Below are positions 16,293 through 24,804 of a stretch of 64,000 nucleotides of DNA, piece by piece. The DNA comes from Moraxellaceae bacterium. GTDB lineage: Bacteria > Pseudomonadota > Gammaproteobacteria > Pseudomonadales > Moraxellaceae. Within the stretch, counting starts at the first letter, position 1, and each line of letters starts with the position of its first letter. The notes beneath the pieces are model-generated. The model did not search any database. It was not told where the DNA came from and was given only the letters and a program-made list of their open reading frames with translations. Position numbers and translations under genes: made by a program. The stretch is taken from assembly GCA_024234595.1 (NCBI GenBank), contig JACKNZ010000006.1:62001-126000 (forward strand), given 5' to 3'.

Positions 16293-17660
16293 ATGGCTAA
16301 ACGATTAAAACTCCTCGACTCTGGCTGGTTGATGATGGAAACGCCCGAAACGCCAATGCACGTTGGCGGGTTGATGTTGTTTCAATTACCAGACAACGCT
16401 CCCGACGATTATATGCAGTCATTTTTTGAGTACTTATTACAAGTTGATGATGTGTCTGCGCCTTTTAATCAAAAACTACAACGCGTATTGCCATTTAACC
16501 TAGACGCAAGTTGGATTAAAGACGGTAATTTTGATATTGAATATCATGTACGTCCTTCGGCATTACCTAAACCCGGCCGTATTCGTGAGTTGTTAGCCTT
16601 AGTTTCTCGCTTACACGCGCAGCGTATGGATCAGCGTCGCCCGATGTGGGAATGCTATTTAATTGAAGGTATCGAAGGTAATCGTTTTGCCATTTATAGC
16701 AAAATTCATCACTCAATGGTTGATGGTGTTGCTGCTACCCGTTTGATGCAATCGCGCATGGCACACACTGCCGATGAAGATTTGCCACCGATTTGGTCAG
16801 CCGAATGGACAAAACGTCTGCCTAAAAAAGAAAAACGCAGCTTGCCGATGCCGCCTTCTCCTAAAGAAGCGTTTAACAGCTTTGCCAATGGTGCAGCGCA
16901 ACTGGTTGATTTGCTTAAAACACCTAAAGACAGTAACGCCAAAGCTTTATTTCAAGCCCCCAAAACCATTCTTAATCGCCGTGTTACTCCTGCTCGACGA
17001 TTTGCCGCGCAATCATGGCCAATGGAGCGAATTCGCAAAGTTGCCAAAGGTTACAATGCCACTGTCAACGACATTGTATTGGCGATGTGTGGCAGTTGTT
17101 TACGCGATTACCTTAAAAGTTACGATGCCCTGCCCGCCAAACCATTGGTAGCGCAAGTGCCTGTGTCGGTGCGTGCCTCCGATGCTCAAGATGACAACGG
17201 TAATGCCATTAGTGCGGTGCAAGTGACGTTGGGAACAGATATTGGTCATCCTGTTGACCGTTTGCGCGCCATTCAAGAATCAATGCAAGTTGCTAAAAAT
17301 CGTTTATCGAGCATGGAAAAAGCTGACCTTAATGCTTTTACGGTGTTAAGTAATTTGCCATTAATGTTGGGGCAAGCGACAGGTTTGGCTGGCCGACGTA
17401 CGACTATGTTTAATGTGGTTATTTCTAATGTACCCGGCCCTAAAGAACCGTTGTATATGCACGGTGCAAAGATGTTGGCGAATTATCCTGTGTCGTTAAT
17501 TTGGCATGGTTATGCGGTTAATATGACGGTGCATAGTTATGTGGACAGTTTGGACTTTGGTATTATTGCTTGTCGTGATACTGTGCCGCGTGTACAAAGA
17601 ATGTTGGACTATTTGGAAGATGCGTTGGCTGGGTTAGAAGCGCATTTGCCTCAATCATAG
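16293..17660 (+). CDS. Wax ester synthase / diacylglycerol O-acyltransferase (WS/DGAT)
   Basis: 455 residues. The active-site motif HHSMVDG (HHxxxDG, ~134-140) sits in 'IYSKIHHSMVDGVAATRLM'. The C-terminal half has the family's 'NDIVLAMCGSCLRDYL' and 'MFNVVISNVPGPKEPLYM'. These enzymes join fatty acyl-CoA to fatty alcohols or diacylglycerol, making storage lipid; best known from Acinetobacter and Marinobacter. The start at 16293 (MAKRLKLLD) is preferred over a GTG four codons earlier. It is monocistronic by position and is followed by a REP-like palindrome that could end or stabilise the transcript. Confidence 0.92.
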   Translation: MAKRLKLLDSGWLMMETPETPMHVGGLMLFQLPDNAPDDYMQSFFEYLLQVDDVSAPFNQKLQRVLPFNLDASWIKDGNFDIEYHVRPSALPKPGRIRELLALVSRLHAQRMDQRRPMWECYLIEGIEGNRFAIYSKIHHSMVDGVAATRLMQSRMAHTADEDLPPIWSAEWTKRLPKKEKRSLPMPPSPKEAFNSFANGAAQLVDLLKTPKDSNAKALFQAPKTILNRRVTPARRFAAQSWPMERIRKVAKGYNATVNDIVLAMCGSCLRDYLKSYDALPAKPLVAQVPVSVRASDAQDDNGNAISAVQVTLGTDIGHPVDRLRAIQESMQVAKNRLSSMEKADLNAFTVLSNLPLMLGQATGLAGRRTTMFNVVISNVPGPKEPLYMHGAKMLANYPVSLIWHGYAVNMTVHSYVDSLDFGIIACRDTVPRVQRMLDYLEDALAGLEAHLPQS

Positions 17661-17661
17661 A

Positions 17662-17696
17662 CCTCACCCTAACCCTCTTCTAATTTAGGAGAGGGA
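17662..17696. repeat. REP-like palindrome, copy 2 (inverted)
   Basis: CCTCACCCTAACCCTCTTC, then GGAGAGGGA; the reverse orientation of the copy at 3261-3295. It starts 2 bases after the WS/DGAT stop. Confidence 0.7.
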
Positions 17697-17729
17697 AGTT
17701 TATCGCTATTGCTTTTTATGGTCATTTGG

Positions 17730-18110
17730 CTAAGGCACAACTTCTATCTTAACTTGTGCCGTCCCTGCTCTTGTATCACTCACTTTTTGAAATGCCGATT
17801 TTGACAAATCAATAATTCTTCCACGCACAAAAGGCCCTCTGTCGTTAATAGTCACCACCACACTTTTATCATTATTAACATTCGTGACTTTAACCTTTGT
17901 GCCAAAAGGCAGTTTTTTATGCGCTGCCGTTTTAGCACGATGTCGATACCGCTCTCCACTGGCTGTTTTTTGATTTTGATGTTTATCGGCATAATAGGAG
18001 GCCACACCTGATTCGGTATAACCTAACCAATCTTGGTTGTTGTTTTTAGGGGCGGTACTACAAGCCGTGATGCTTAATATGCTTATCAGCCCTAAGAGTC
18101 GTAATATCAT
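17730..18110 (-). CDS. RlpA-like septal ring lipoprotein (DPBB domain)
   Basis: 126 residues. The signal peptide ends in a lipobox (ITACS, Cys ~17), so it is a lipoprotein. The double-psi beta-barrel covers ~34-126: 'GVASYYADKHQNQKTASGE', 'LPFGTKVKVTN', 'VTINDRGPFVRGRIIDLS'. Full RlpA is a lytic transglycosylase that cuts naked glycan strands at the septum; here the C-terminal SPOR domain is absent, so septal targeting may differ. Family clear; enzymatic activity inferred. Confidence 0.85.
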   Translation of the reverse strand: MILRLLGLISILSITACSTAPKNNNQDWLGYTESGVASYYADKHQNQKTASGERYRHRAKTAAHKKLPFGTKVKVTNVNNDKSVVVTINDRGPFVRGRIIDLSKSAFQKVSDTRAGTAQVKIEVVP

Positions 18111-18167
18111 CGCTGCTTATCTAACTAAAAATTATCAGGTTATTTTACGTTATCTATGACATTTTAG

Positions 18168-18262
18168 GACTTACGCTGTTATCGCTTATTTGCTCACTAA
18201 ATAAGCGTTTTTGACGATTTTTAGCTCACAAAACGCGCTAATTTCGGTGAAATACGTAAGTC
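18168..18262. repeat. MITE-like element with GACTTACG/CGTAAGTC ends
   Basis: 95 bp, starts GACTTACG and ends CGTAAGTC (perfect 8-bp terminal inverted repeat). It has an internal AATAAGCG hairpin and GCTCACAAAACGCGCT, shared with 12519-12627. No ORF. It lies between rlpA and the VapBC-type pair. Confidence 0.7.
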
Positions 18263-18267
18263 ATGAT

Positions 18268-18654
18268 TTAAACCCGCGCCAAAATCACGTTAATACCATA
18301 TTTAGGAATCAGTGTATCAGCAGTCATTAACTCTAAACCTTCGGCTTGTGCTTGAGCAATCAACATTCTGTCAAATGGGTCTTGATGAATCGGTGGCAAC
18401 ATGGCAGCTTGTTGTGCATGAAACAAGTCGATATTTAGGGCAATAAAACCATCCTCTAACACCAAAGACTGTAAATCCCCCTCAATTTGCAAATTCCCCT
18501 TTTGCCGTTTAATCGCAATTTCCCATACGGTTGCTGCACTAATAAATAGCTGATTACGAGCATCACTAATCAATGCTTTTGCCTGTTGACCTAAGGCTGG
18601 ATTATCATCAAGCCACCACAACCATACACAACTATCAAGCAAAATTCGTCTCAT
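18268..18654 (-). CDS. PIN-domain toxin (VapC-like)
   Basis: 128 residues forming a PIN-domain RNase. The acidic metal site is visible: D7 in 'LLDSCVWLWW', Glu in 'AATVWEIAIK' (~45), and the Asp pair in 'HQDPFDRMLIAQA' (~92-95). 'TADTLIPKYGI' near the end is typical of the Sll0205-like PIN subgroup. It would cut RNA (often tRNA) when freed from its antitoxin, whose gene overlaps by 4 bases upstream. A MITE-like element ends 5 bases past its stop. Confidence 0.88.
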   Translation of the reverse strand: MRRILLDSCVWLWWLDDNPALGQQAKALISDARNQLFISAATVWEIAIKRQKGNLQIEGDLQSLVLEDGFIALNIDLFHAQQAAMLPPIHQDPFDRMLIAQAQAEGLELMTADTLIPKYGINVILARV

Positions 18655-18896
18655 AGTTGACTGCCATAAAAACTATCAATAATGTCATTTGCCGTTGAAT
18701 CAAAATCATCAGGTATGACTATTTTACCTTTTAATCGCCCTGCTTGACGGACTGGCTGTGCTTGAACGTGAGGCAATAATTCAACACAGGGTTTGCCCGC
18801 TTTAGCAATAATCACTTTATCGCCTGCTAACGCACGCTCAGACAGATATGACAACTGACTTTTTGCCTCGTGCATATTGACTTGAATAATCGACAT
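18651..18896 (-). CDS. Phd/YefM-type antitoxin of the VapC-like toxin
   Basis: 81 residues, start at 18896 (MSIIQVNMHEAKSQLSYL) with AAGGT upstream. N-terminal Phd/YefM DNA-binding fold: 'VNMHEAKSQLSYLSERALAGDKVIIAKAGKP'. The C-terminus ('DDFDSTANDIIDSFYG') is acidic and should wrap the toxin. It overlaps the toxin gene by 4 bases (ATGA), the usual order of antitoxin then toxin. Likely autorepressed with the toxin. Confidence 0.85.
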   Translation of the reverse strand: MSIIQVNMHEAKSQLSYLSERALAGDKVIIAKAGKPCVELLPHVQAQPVRQAGRLKGKIVIPDDFDSTANDIIDSFYGSQL

Positions 18897-18963
18897 GATT
18901 TTTACCTTAGCTAAACTTAGTCTAGTTTTAATGTAGTTTAAATAGGCTTTTTTATCAAGCAAC

Positions 18964-19002
18964 AAAAAAGCCCCATCAATCGCAAAGTTGACGGGGCTTT
19001 TT
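18964..19002 (-). terminator. Terminator of the carB-greA transcript (works on both strands)
   Basis: AGCCCC(A/G)TCAA pairs with TTGA(C/T)GGGGCT around GCG/CAAAG, flanked by A6 and T6 runs. It lies 18 bases past the greA stop and ahead of the antitoxin gene's promoter. Confidence 0.85.
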
Positions 19003-19019
19003 AAAATCAGCCAAATGCC

Positions 19020-19496
19020 TTACAAGTAACGCACTTCGCTAATCTCGTACTCTACCTGACCTGCGGGCGTGGTAATGGTCACGGTGTCACCTTCTTCTTT
19101 GCCCATTAAACCACGCGCAATCGGTGAGCCAGAAGAAATTTTACCTAACTTAATGTCAGCTTCATCTTCACCTACAATTTGATAGGTTTTGACTTCACCT
19201 GTATCAACATTTTCAATATCAACCGTTGCCCCAAAAATAACCTTGCCATTGTTAGTCATTTTGCTAATGTCAATCACTTGTACATTAGAGAGCTTGGCTT
19301 CAATCTCTTTAATACGCCCTTCGGTAAAACTTTGCTGTTCACGCGCGGCATGATACTCCGCGTTTTCTTTAAGGTCGCCATGCGCCCGTGCTTCGGCAAT
19401 GGCGGCCGTAATACGCGGACGGTCTTCATTTTTGAGTTTATCTAACTCGGCACGCAAAGCCGCTTCACCTGCCACTGTCATCGGATAACGTTGCAT
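19020..19496 (-). CDS. greA: Transcription elongation factor GreA
   Basis: 158 residues. The N-terminal coiled coil reaches into the RNA polymerase secondary channel; its tip carries the acidic pair in 'ARAHGDLKENAEYHAAREQQ' (~36-55). The C-terminal FKBP-like domain has 'VIFGATVDIENV' and 'SPIARGLMGKEEGD'. It rescues backtracked polymerase by stimulating RNA cleavage. Its ATG overlaps the carB stop (TAATG), an arrangement common in Pseudomonas-type carAB-greA operons. Confidence 0.95.
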   Translation of the reverse strand: MQRYPMTVAGEAALRAELDKLKNEDRPRITAAIAEARAHGDLKENAEYHAAREQQSFTEGRIKEIEAKLSNVQVIDISKMTNNGKVIFGATVDIENVDTGEVKTYQIVGEDEADIKLGKISSGSPIARGLMGKEEGDTVTITTPAGQVEYEISEVRYL

Positions 19497-22400
19497 TATT
19501 GCACCTCCAAATGCAAATCCTGTAAACGAGCTACCGTTAATTCACCTTGTGCTTTTAAGGCTTGGCACACCGCATTAGCACCACTAATGGTGGTGGTGTA
19601 ATACACTTTACCTTGCAAGGCACTACGACGAATCGAGAATGAGTCTTGTTGTGCTTGTTTGCCTTCGGTGGTATTGATAATTAAGCTAATTTCACCATTT
19701 TTAAGCATATCGACAATATGTGGACGGCCTTCGGTGACTTTATTAACCCGATTACAGGCAATACCTGCTTGCGCTAATACTTTTTGACTGCCGCCTGTAG
19801 CCACCAAACTAAAGCCAAGGGCAATTAACTCTTTACCTAATTGTGGCAACAAGGCTTTGTCGGAGTCACGTACCGAAATAAAAGCACAACCACCTGTCGG
19901 TAATTTGTCGTTTGAGCCTAATACCGCTTTGTGGAAGGCTTCGCCAAAGGTTTTGCCAACGCCCATCACTTCGCCTGTGGATTTCATTTCGGGCCCTAAA
20001 ATCGGGTCAACCCCTGGGAATTTCGCAAAGGGGAATACCGCTTCTTTGACGCTAAAATAGGGTGGAATGATTTCTTGGGTAAAGTTTTGTACTTGCAAAG
20101 TTTGACCAGCCATGCAGCGGGCAGCGACTTTGGCTAAGGACACACCAATACATTTCGACACAAACGGCACAGTACGAGAGGCACGTGGATTAACTTCTAA
20201 CACGTACACGTCTTTGCCTTTTACCGCAAATTGCACGTTCATTAAACCCACTACGCCTAATTCACGCGCCATATCAATCGACTGTTGACGCATAACAGCT
20301 TGTACATCATCAGCTAAAGCATAAGGTGGCAAGGAGCATGCAGAGTCACCAGAGTGAATACCTGCTTGCTCAATATGCTGCATAATGCCACCAATGACCA
20401 CGGTTTGACCATCGGACACACAATCAATATCCACTTCAATCGCATCATCTAAGAAACGGTCTAACAACACAGGCGACTCATTAGAAACTTGTACCGCTTC
20501 GCGCATATAACGACGTAATTCTTCTTCGTTATAAACAATTTCCATCGCACGTCCACCCAATACATAAGAAGGACGTACTACCAAAGGATAACCAATGTCG
20601 GCAGCCAAACGCACACCGTCTTCGGCACTGCGCGCGGTACGGTTAGGCGGCTGACGTAAATTTAAACGCTCAACCATTTGCTGAAAACGCTCGCGGTCTT
20701 CGGCACGGTCAATGGCATCGGGGCTAGTACCAATAATCGGCACGCCTGCTGCTTCTAAATGACGCGCTAATTTAAGCGGGGTTTGACCACCGTATTGCAC
20801 AATCACGCCTTTTGGCTGCTCAACACGGACAATTTCTAACACGTCCTCGAGGGTGACAGGCTCAAAGTACAAACGGTCGGAGGTGTCGTAATCGGTAGAA
20901 ACAGTTTCGGGGTTACAGTTCACCATAATCGTTTCATAACCGTCTTCACGCATTGCCAATGCCGCATGCACACAGCAATAGTCAAACTCAATGCCTTGAC
21001 CAATACGGTTTGGCCCACCACCTAACACAATAATCTTGTCACGTTGTGAAGGTTGTGCTTCGCATTCTTCTTCATAGGTGGAATACATATAGGCGGTACT
21101 GGTGGCAAATTCGGCCGCACAGGTATCAACACGTTTGTAGGTAGGATAAACACCTAATTCCCAACGCTTTTTACGCAGTTGTTTTTCACTCACACCTAAT
21201 AAATGTGCTAAACGGCTATCGGAAAAACCTTTGCGCTTAAGGGTTAACAACCACTCTTGGCTGCAACCTGCAAAACCGAGCTGTTTAACTTGTTCTTCAG
21301 CTTTAATAATGTCTTCGATTTGCACTAAAAACCACGGGTCAACCGCAGAATATTCATACACTTGTTCTAAAGACATGCCCAAACGGAAGGCATCGCCAAT
21401 ATACCAAATACGGTCTGGGCCGGGATTTTTAAGTTCGTGACGAATTTTATCTTCGGTATCTGTGTCGGCCAAATTCACTTTAGGATTAAAGCCATCTGCC
21501 CCAACTTCTAAACCACGTAAAGCTTTTTGTACCGATTCTTGAAAAGTACGGCCAATCGCCATCACTTCGCCAACGGATTTCATTTGAGTAGTTAAGCGTT
21601 GTTCGGCTTGGGGGAATTTTTCAAAGGTAAAACGAGGAATCTTGGTCACAACATAGTCGATGGAGGGTTCAAAAGACGCGGGAGTCTTGCCACCTGTAAT
21701 GTCGTTTTGCAATTCGTCTAAGGTATAACCTACCGCTAATTTAGCCGCCACTTTGGCAATGGGGAAACCTGTGGCTTTGGATGCTAAAGCAGATGAACGG
21801 CTGACACGAGGGTTCATCTCAATCACGACCATACGCCCTGTTTTGGGGTCAATCCCAAACTGTACGTTAGAGCCGCCTGTTTCTACGCCTATCTCACGCA
21901 ATACCGCAATACTGGCATTACGCATGATTTGATATTCTTTATCGGTTAAGGTTTGTGCAGGAGCAACGGTAATCGAGTCACCTGTATGTACGCCCATGGC
22001 ATCAAAGTTTTCAATCGAACAGATAATGATACAGTTGTCGTTTTTATCACGCACCACTTCCATTTCGTATTCTTTCCAACCAATCAACGATTCGTCGATT
22101 AACAATTGATGAGTGGGTGATAAATCAAAACCACGCTCACAAATTTCGACAAATTCTTCACGGTTGTAAGCAATACCACCGCCGCTGCCACCCATGGTAA
22201 AGGATGGACGAATAATCACAGGAAAGCCAAAACGTGATTGAATTTCTAAGGCTTGTTCCATAGTCTCGGCAATCGAGGCGCGAGGGCATTCTAAGCCAAT
22301 TTTACGCATTGCTTGGTCGAATAATTTACGGTCTTCGGCTTTTTCAATCGCTTCTTTGGTCGCGCCAATTAACTCCACACCAAACTTTGCTAACACACCA

Positions 22401-22714
22401 TTGGCATCTAGGGCTAAGGCACAGTTTAATGCCGTTTGGCCGCCCATCGTCGGCAATACCGCATCGGGGCGTTCTTTTTCGATAATTTTGGCCACCGTTT
22501 GCCATGTGATTGGCTCAATATAGGTGGAGTCGGCCATGCTCGGGTCGGTCATAATGGTCGCAGGATTGGAATTAACCAAAATCACGCGATAACCTTCTTC
22601 ACGCAGGGCTTTACAGGCTTGTGCGCCCGAATAGTCAAACTCACAGGCTTGGCCAATCACAATGGGGCCTGCCCCAATAATCAAAATACTTTTTAGGTCG
22701 GTACGTTTAGGCAT
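19496..22714 (-). CDS. carB: Carbamoyl phosphate synthase large subunit
   Basis: 1072 residues, full length. Two ATP-grasp halves (~1-400 and ~550-935) each begin with a Rossmann motif ('ILIIGAGPIVIGQACEFDYS'; 'IIVLGGGPNRIGQGIEFDY'). An oligomerisation domain lies between them, and the allosteric MGS-like domain (~937-1072; 'LIINTTEG') ends the chain. It makes carbamoyl phosphate from bicarbonate, ammonia (tunnelled from CarA) and 2 ATP for pyrimidines and arginine. It normally follows carA directly; here two restriction-modification genes lie between, with only 14 bases from the endonuclease stop to the carB start. Confidence 0.97.
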   Translation of the reverse strand: MPKRTDLKSILIIGAGPIVIGQACEFDYSGAQACKALREEGYRVILVNSNPATIMTDPSMADSTYIEPITWQTVAKIIEKERPDAVLPTMGGQTALNCALALDANGVLAKFGVELIGATKEAIEKAEDRKLFDQAMRKIGLECPRASIAETMEQALEIQSRFGFPVIIRPSFTMGGSGGGIAYNREEFVEICERGFDLSPTHQLLIDESLIGWKEYEMEVVRDKNDNCIIICSIENFDAMGVHTGDSITVAPAQTLTDKEYQIMRNASIAVLREIGVETGGSNVQFGIDPKTGRMVVIEMNPRVSRSSALASKATGFPIAKVAAKLAVGYTLDELQNDITGGKTPASFEPSIDYVVTKIPRFTFEKFPQAEQRLTTQMKSVGEVMAIGRTFQESVQKALRGLEVGADGFNPKVNLADTDTEDKIRHELKNPGPDRIWYIGDAFRLGMSLEQVYEYSAVDPWFLVQIEDIIKAEEQVKQLGFAGCSQEWLLTLKRKGFSDSRLAHLLGVSEKQLRKKRWELGVYPTYKRVDTCAAEFATSTAYMYSTYEEECEAQPSQRDKIIVLGGGPNRIGQGIEFDYCCVHAALAMREDGYETIMVNCNPETVSTDYDTSDRLYFEPVTLEDVLEIVRVEQPKGVIVQYGGQTPLKLARHLEAAGVPIIGTSPDAIDRAEDRERFQQMVERLNLRQPPNRTARSAEDGVRLAADIGYPLVVRPSYVLGGRAMEIVYNEEELRRYMREAVQVSNESPVLLDRFLDDAIEVDIDCVSDGQTVVIGGIMQHIEQAGIHSGDSACSLPPYALADDVQAVMRQQSIDMARELGVVGLMNVQFAVKGKDVYVLEVNPRASRTVPFVSKCIGVSLAKVAARCMAGQTLQVQNFTQEIIPPYFSVKEAVFPFAKFPGVDPILGPEMKSTGEVMGVGKTFGEAFHKAVLGSNDKLPTGGCAFISVRDSDKALLPQLGKELIALGFSLVATGGSQKVLAQAGIACNRVNKVTEGRPHIVDMLKNGEISLIINTTEGKQAQQDSFSIRRSALQGKVYYTTTISGANAVCQALKAQGELTVARLQDLHLEVQ

Positions 22715-22728
22715 TAATCAATTCCTGC

Positions 22729-23724
22729 TCACTTCGCTAAGTTTTCAAGGGTTTGTAGTGTTAAATCTGCACTTGAAAATACACCGTCCATTTGTTGTAA
22801 AAATGGGCGAGTATTATAAATTTCTTCGGCTACAAATAAAATAGTGCCATGCTGTCGTATGGTTTTTGCTTTTTCTTCATTCAAGTCTAAGCCCAAGGTA
22901 ATTTGTATGGTGACATCAATCGGGCTAGTATGCGCTGTTTTAATAAATTGTTTATAACGCTCACGGAGCGTTTTTTTTGCGCCAATGCCAAATTGTTTAC
23001 CGTTGAGTTCAAATAAAAAATCATATTCGGTACTATTATCTTGCTCATCATGCGCTTTTTTGATTGATGCGGCAGGAATACCAATTTTAGTTAGTACATT
23101 AAAAATACGCGTCTCATAATCAGAGCCTGCATCAGAAATAATAGACTGGTTAACACTCTCGCTAAACATCAACATAAATATCTGATTAGGCTCAACGCCT
23201 TGAATACTTAGTTTCTTTGACAATTCCGATAATGATTGAATAAATACCTCACTATCTTTAGACATAAAATTATTTTCGCCTTGTACGATTTTATCAAAAA
23301 AGATAAGTGACAGCAGCGCGCCGTTGACACGCATGGTATAGGGAATCAGCAGCGATTTTTTGTCAAAACTTAATGATAAGGGGTGATATGTTGACAAGAC
23401 GGATTGTTGTGCAATGTAACCTAACTTTGCTTCTTCAAGCAAAACATCTTTAATCATGTATAGCTTAAGCGCAAATAAAAATACATCTTGCGTGGCAACA
23501 TCTACATTTGCCACAATATTTTCAAACTCATCTAATTTGCTGGCTGTTATTTTTTGTTTATATTGTTGCAAACAAAAAACAAAGTCTCCTGCTTCAACTA
23601 ATAAACGATGCAATTCAATAGATTGTTTATTTGATAATTTTAATTTAACCAAATACTTCAAAAAAAAATAGAATTTTAAATTAATGTCTAACTTTTCTTT
23701 AGGAATGCTGATTTTATTGCTCAT
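22729..23724 (-). CDS. Type II restriction endonuclease (predicted)
   Basis: 331 residues. The position directly behind a C5-cytosine methyltransferase, with a 4-base overlap (ATGA), is the main argument. A PD-(D/E)xK-like core is visible around 225-275: 'DYETRIFNVLTKIGI' (possible first acidic helix), 'EYDFLFELNGKQFGIGAKKT' and 'LRERYKQFI'. The 'K-T-LRERyKQ' segment recalls EcoRII-type C-terminal nuclease domains, which would fit a CCWGG/CCNGG-like site, but that is inference. The rest is helical and AT-rich compared with carA and carB, a sign of transfer. Confidence 0.75.
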   Translation of the reverse strand: MSNKISIPKEKLDINLKFYFFLKYLVKLKLSNKQSIELHRLLVEAGDFVFCLQQYKQKITASKLDEFENIVANVDVATQDVFLFALKLYMIKDVLLEEAKLGYIAQQSVLSTYHPLSLSFDKKSLLIPYTMRVNGALLSLIFFDKIVQGENNFMSKDSEVFIQSLSELSKKLSIQGVEPNQIFMLMFSESVNQSIISDAGSDYETRIFNVLTKIGIPAASIKKAHDEQDNSTEYDFLFELNGKQFGIGAKKTLRERYKQFIKTAHTSPIDVTIQITLGLDLNEEKAKTIRQHGTILFVAEEIYNTRPFLQQMDGVFSSADLTLQTLENLAK

Positions 23725-24803
23725 ATACAGTCAACCTGTTGCTGTGTTGTCTGTATTGCCAAGGCTATTTGCTTGGCAATCGCACGAATCACAGGGACTG
23801 CAACCGAATTACCAAGCTGTTTATAGGCTTGCACATCACTGCTTGGCAACATAAAGCTATCGGGAAAACCTTGCAATCGCGCCGCCTCACGCGGTGTCAG
23901 TTTACGCGGATTATTGTTTGCTTGTGCAATCAGTATTTCTGAGCCATCTTTATAATAACGTGCCGAAATGGTACTGGTGTAAGCCGATTGTTCATCAAAC
24001 AAACTATAACCAAAACCATTCCCCTTGAGTAAATGTTCTTGTTTGCGGCGTTGATGACCTTGCCATAAACGGTCTGACAAGGTGTACTTGGGGTCTATGG
24101 CTGTTGTTTCGAGAATATCCGCAACACAGGTTTTTATATTGCTGCTATGAGGAAATAAAAAATACTCCTCATGCTTAAAGTAGCTATTCAAAAATGCCAC
24201 AATAAAAATACGTTCTCGATTTTGTGGCACACCAAAGTCACGCGCATTGAGTATTTTGTCGTAAACACTGTAGCCTAAATCCTGTAATGCTTGCTTGACG
24301 ACTTGAAAGGTTTTGCCTTTATCGTGGCCTTTAAACCCTTTGACATTTTCTAGTAATAATACTTTAGGCGAATGATGTTGAATGATGCGACAAATATCAA
24401 AAAATAAGGTACCTCGCGTATCTTCAAAGCCTTTTTTTAATCCTGCATTAGAAAATGGCTGACAAGGAAATCCCGCCAATAACATATCAAATGGCGGTAT
24501 CTCATGCGCTTCAATTTGCGTAATATCACCAGCAGGCAAGTGTTGATAATTAGCGGCATAGGTTTGTTGTGCGTGCTTATCCCACTCCGAAGAAAACACA
24601 CACGTTGCACCGAGTTCAGAAAAAGGAAGGCGAATGCCACCAATGCCAGCAAATAAATCAATAAATGTCCAGCCTGTAAGAGAGCATTCGTGTGCTTGAG
24701 CCACTGTAAATTGCCCGTACAGCTCATCTAACAAATCAGCCTGATAGCCGATTTGTGGTTTAAAAGAGCTTTGTTGTGCAGTTTGCATGGTTTTCATGGC
24801 CAT
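23721..24803 (-). CDS. DNA (cytosine-5) methyltransferase, Dcm-like
   Basis: 360 residues with all main C5-MTase motifs: I 'FIDLFAGIGGIRLPF' (~47-61), IV 'AGFPCQPFSN' with catalytic C114, VI 'LLENVKGF', VIII 'NRERIFIVAF', and IX/X 'KLTPREAARLQGFPDSF' and 'KQLGNSVAVPVI'. The target-recognition part includes 'KGNGFGYSLF' and 'TISARYYKDGSEILI', resembling E. coli Dcm, so a CCWGG/CCNGG-type target is plausible. The start codon is 1 base after the carA stop, and the gene overlaps the endonuclease gene by 4 bases. No controller (C) protein gene is present. Confidence 0.92.
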   Translation of the reverse strand: MAMKTMQTAQQSSFKPQIGYQADLLDELYGQFTVAQAHECSLTGWTFIDLFAGIGGIRLPFSELGATCVFSSEWDKHAQQTYAANYQHLPAGDITQIEAHEIPPFDMLLAGFPCQPFSNAGLKKGFEDTRGTLFFDICRIIQHHSPKVLLLENVKGFKGHDKGKTFQVVKQALQDLGYSVYDKILNARDFGVPQNRERIFIVAFLNSYFKHEEYFLFPHSSNIKTCVADILETTAIDPKYTLSDRLWQGHQRRKQEHLLKGNGFGYSLFDEQSAYTSTISARYYKDGSEILIAQANNNPRKLTPREAARLQGFPDSFMLPSSDVQAYKQLGNSVAVPVIRAIAKQIALAIQTTQQQVDCI

Positions 24804-24804
24804 C

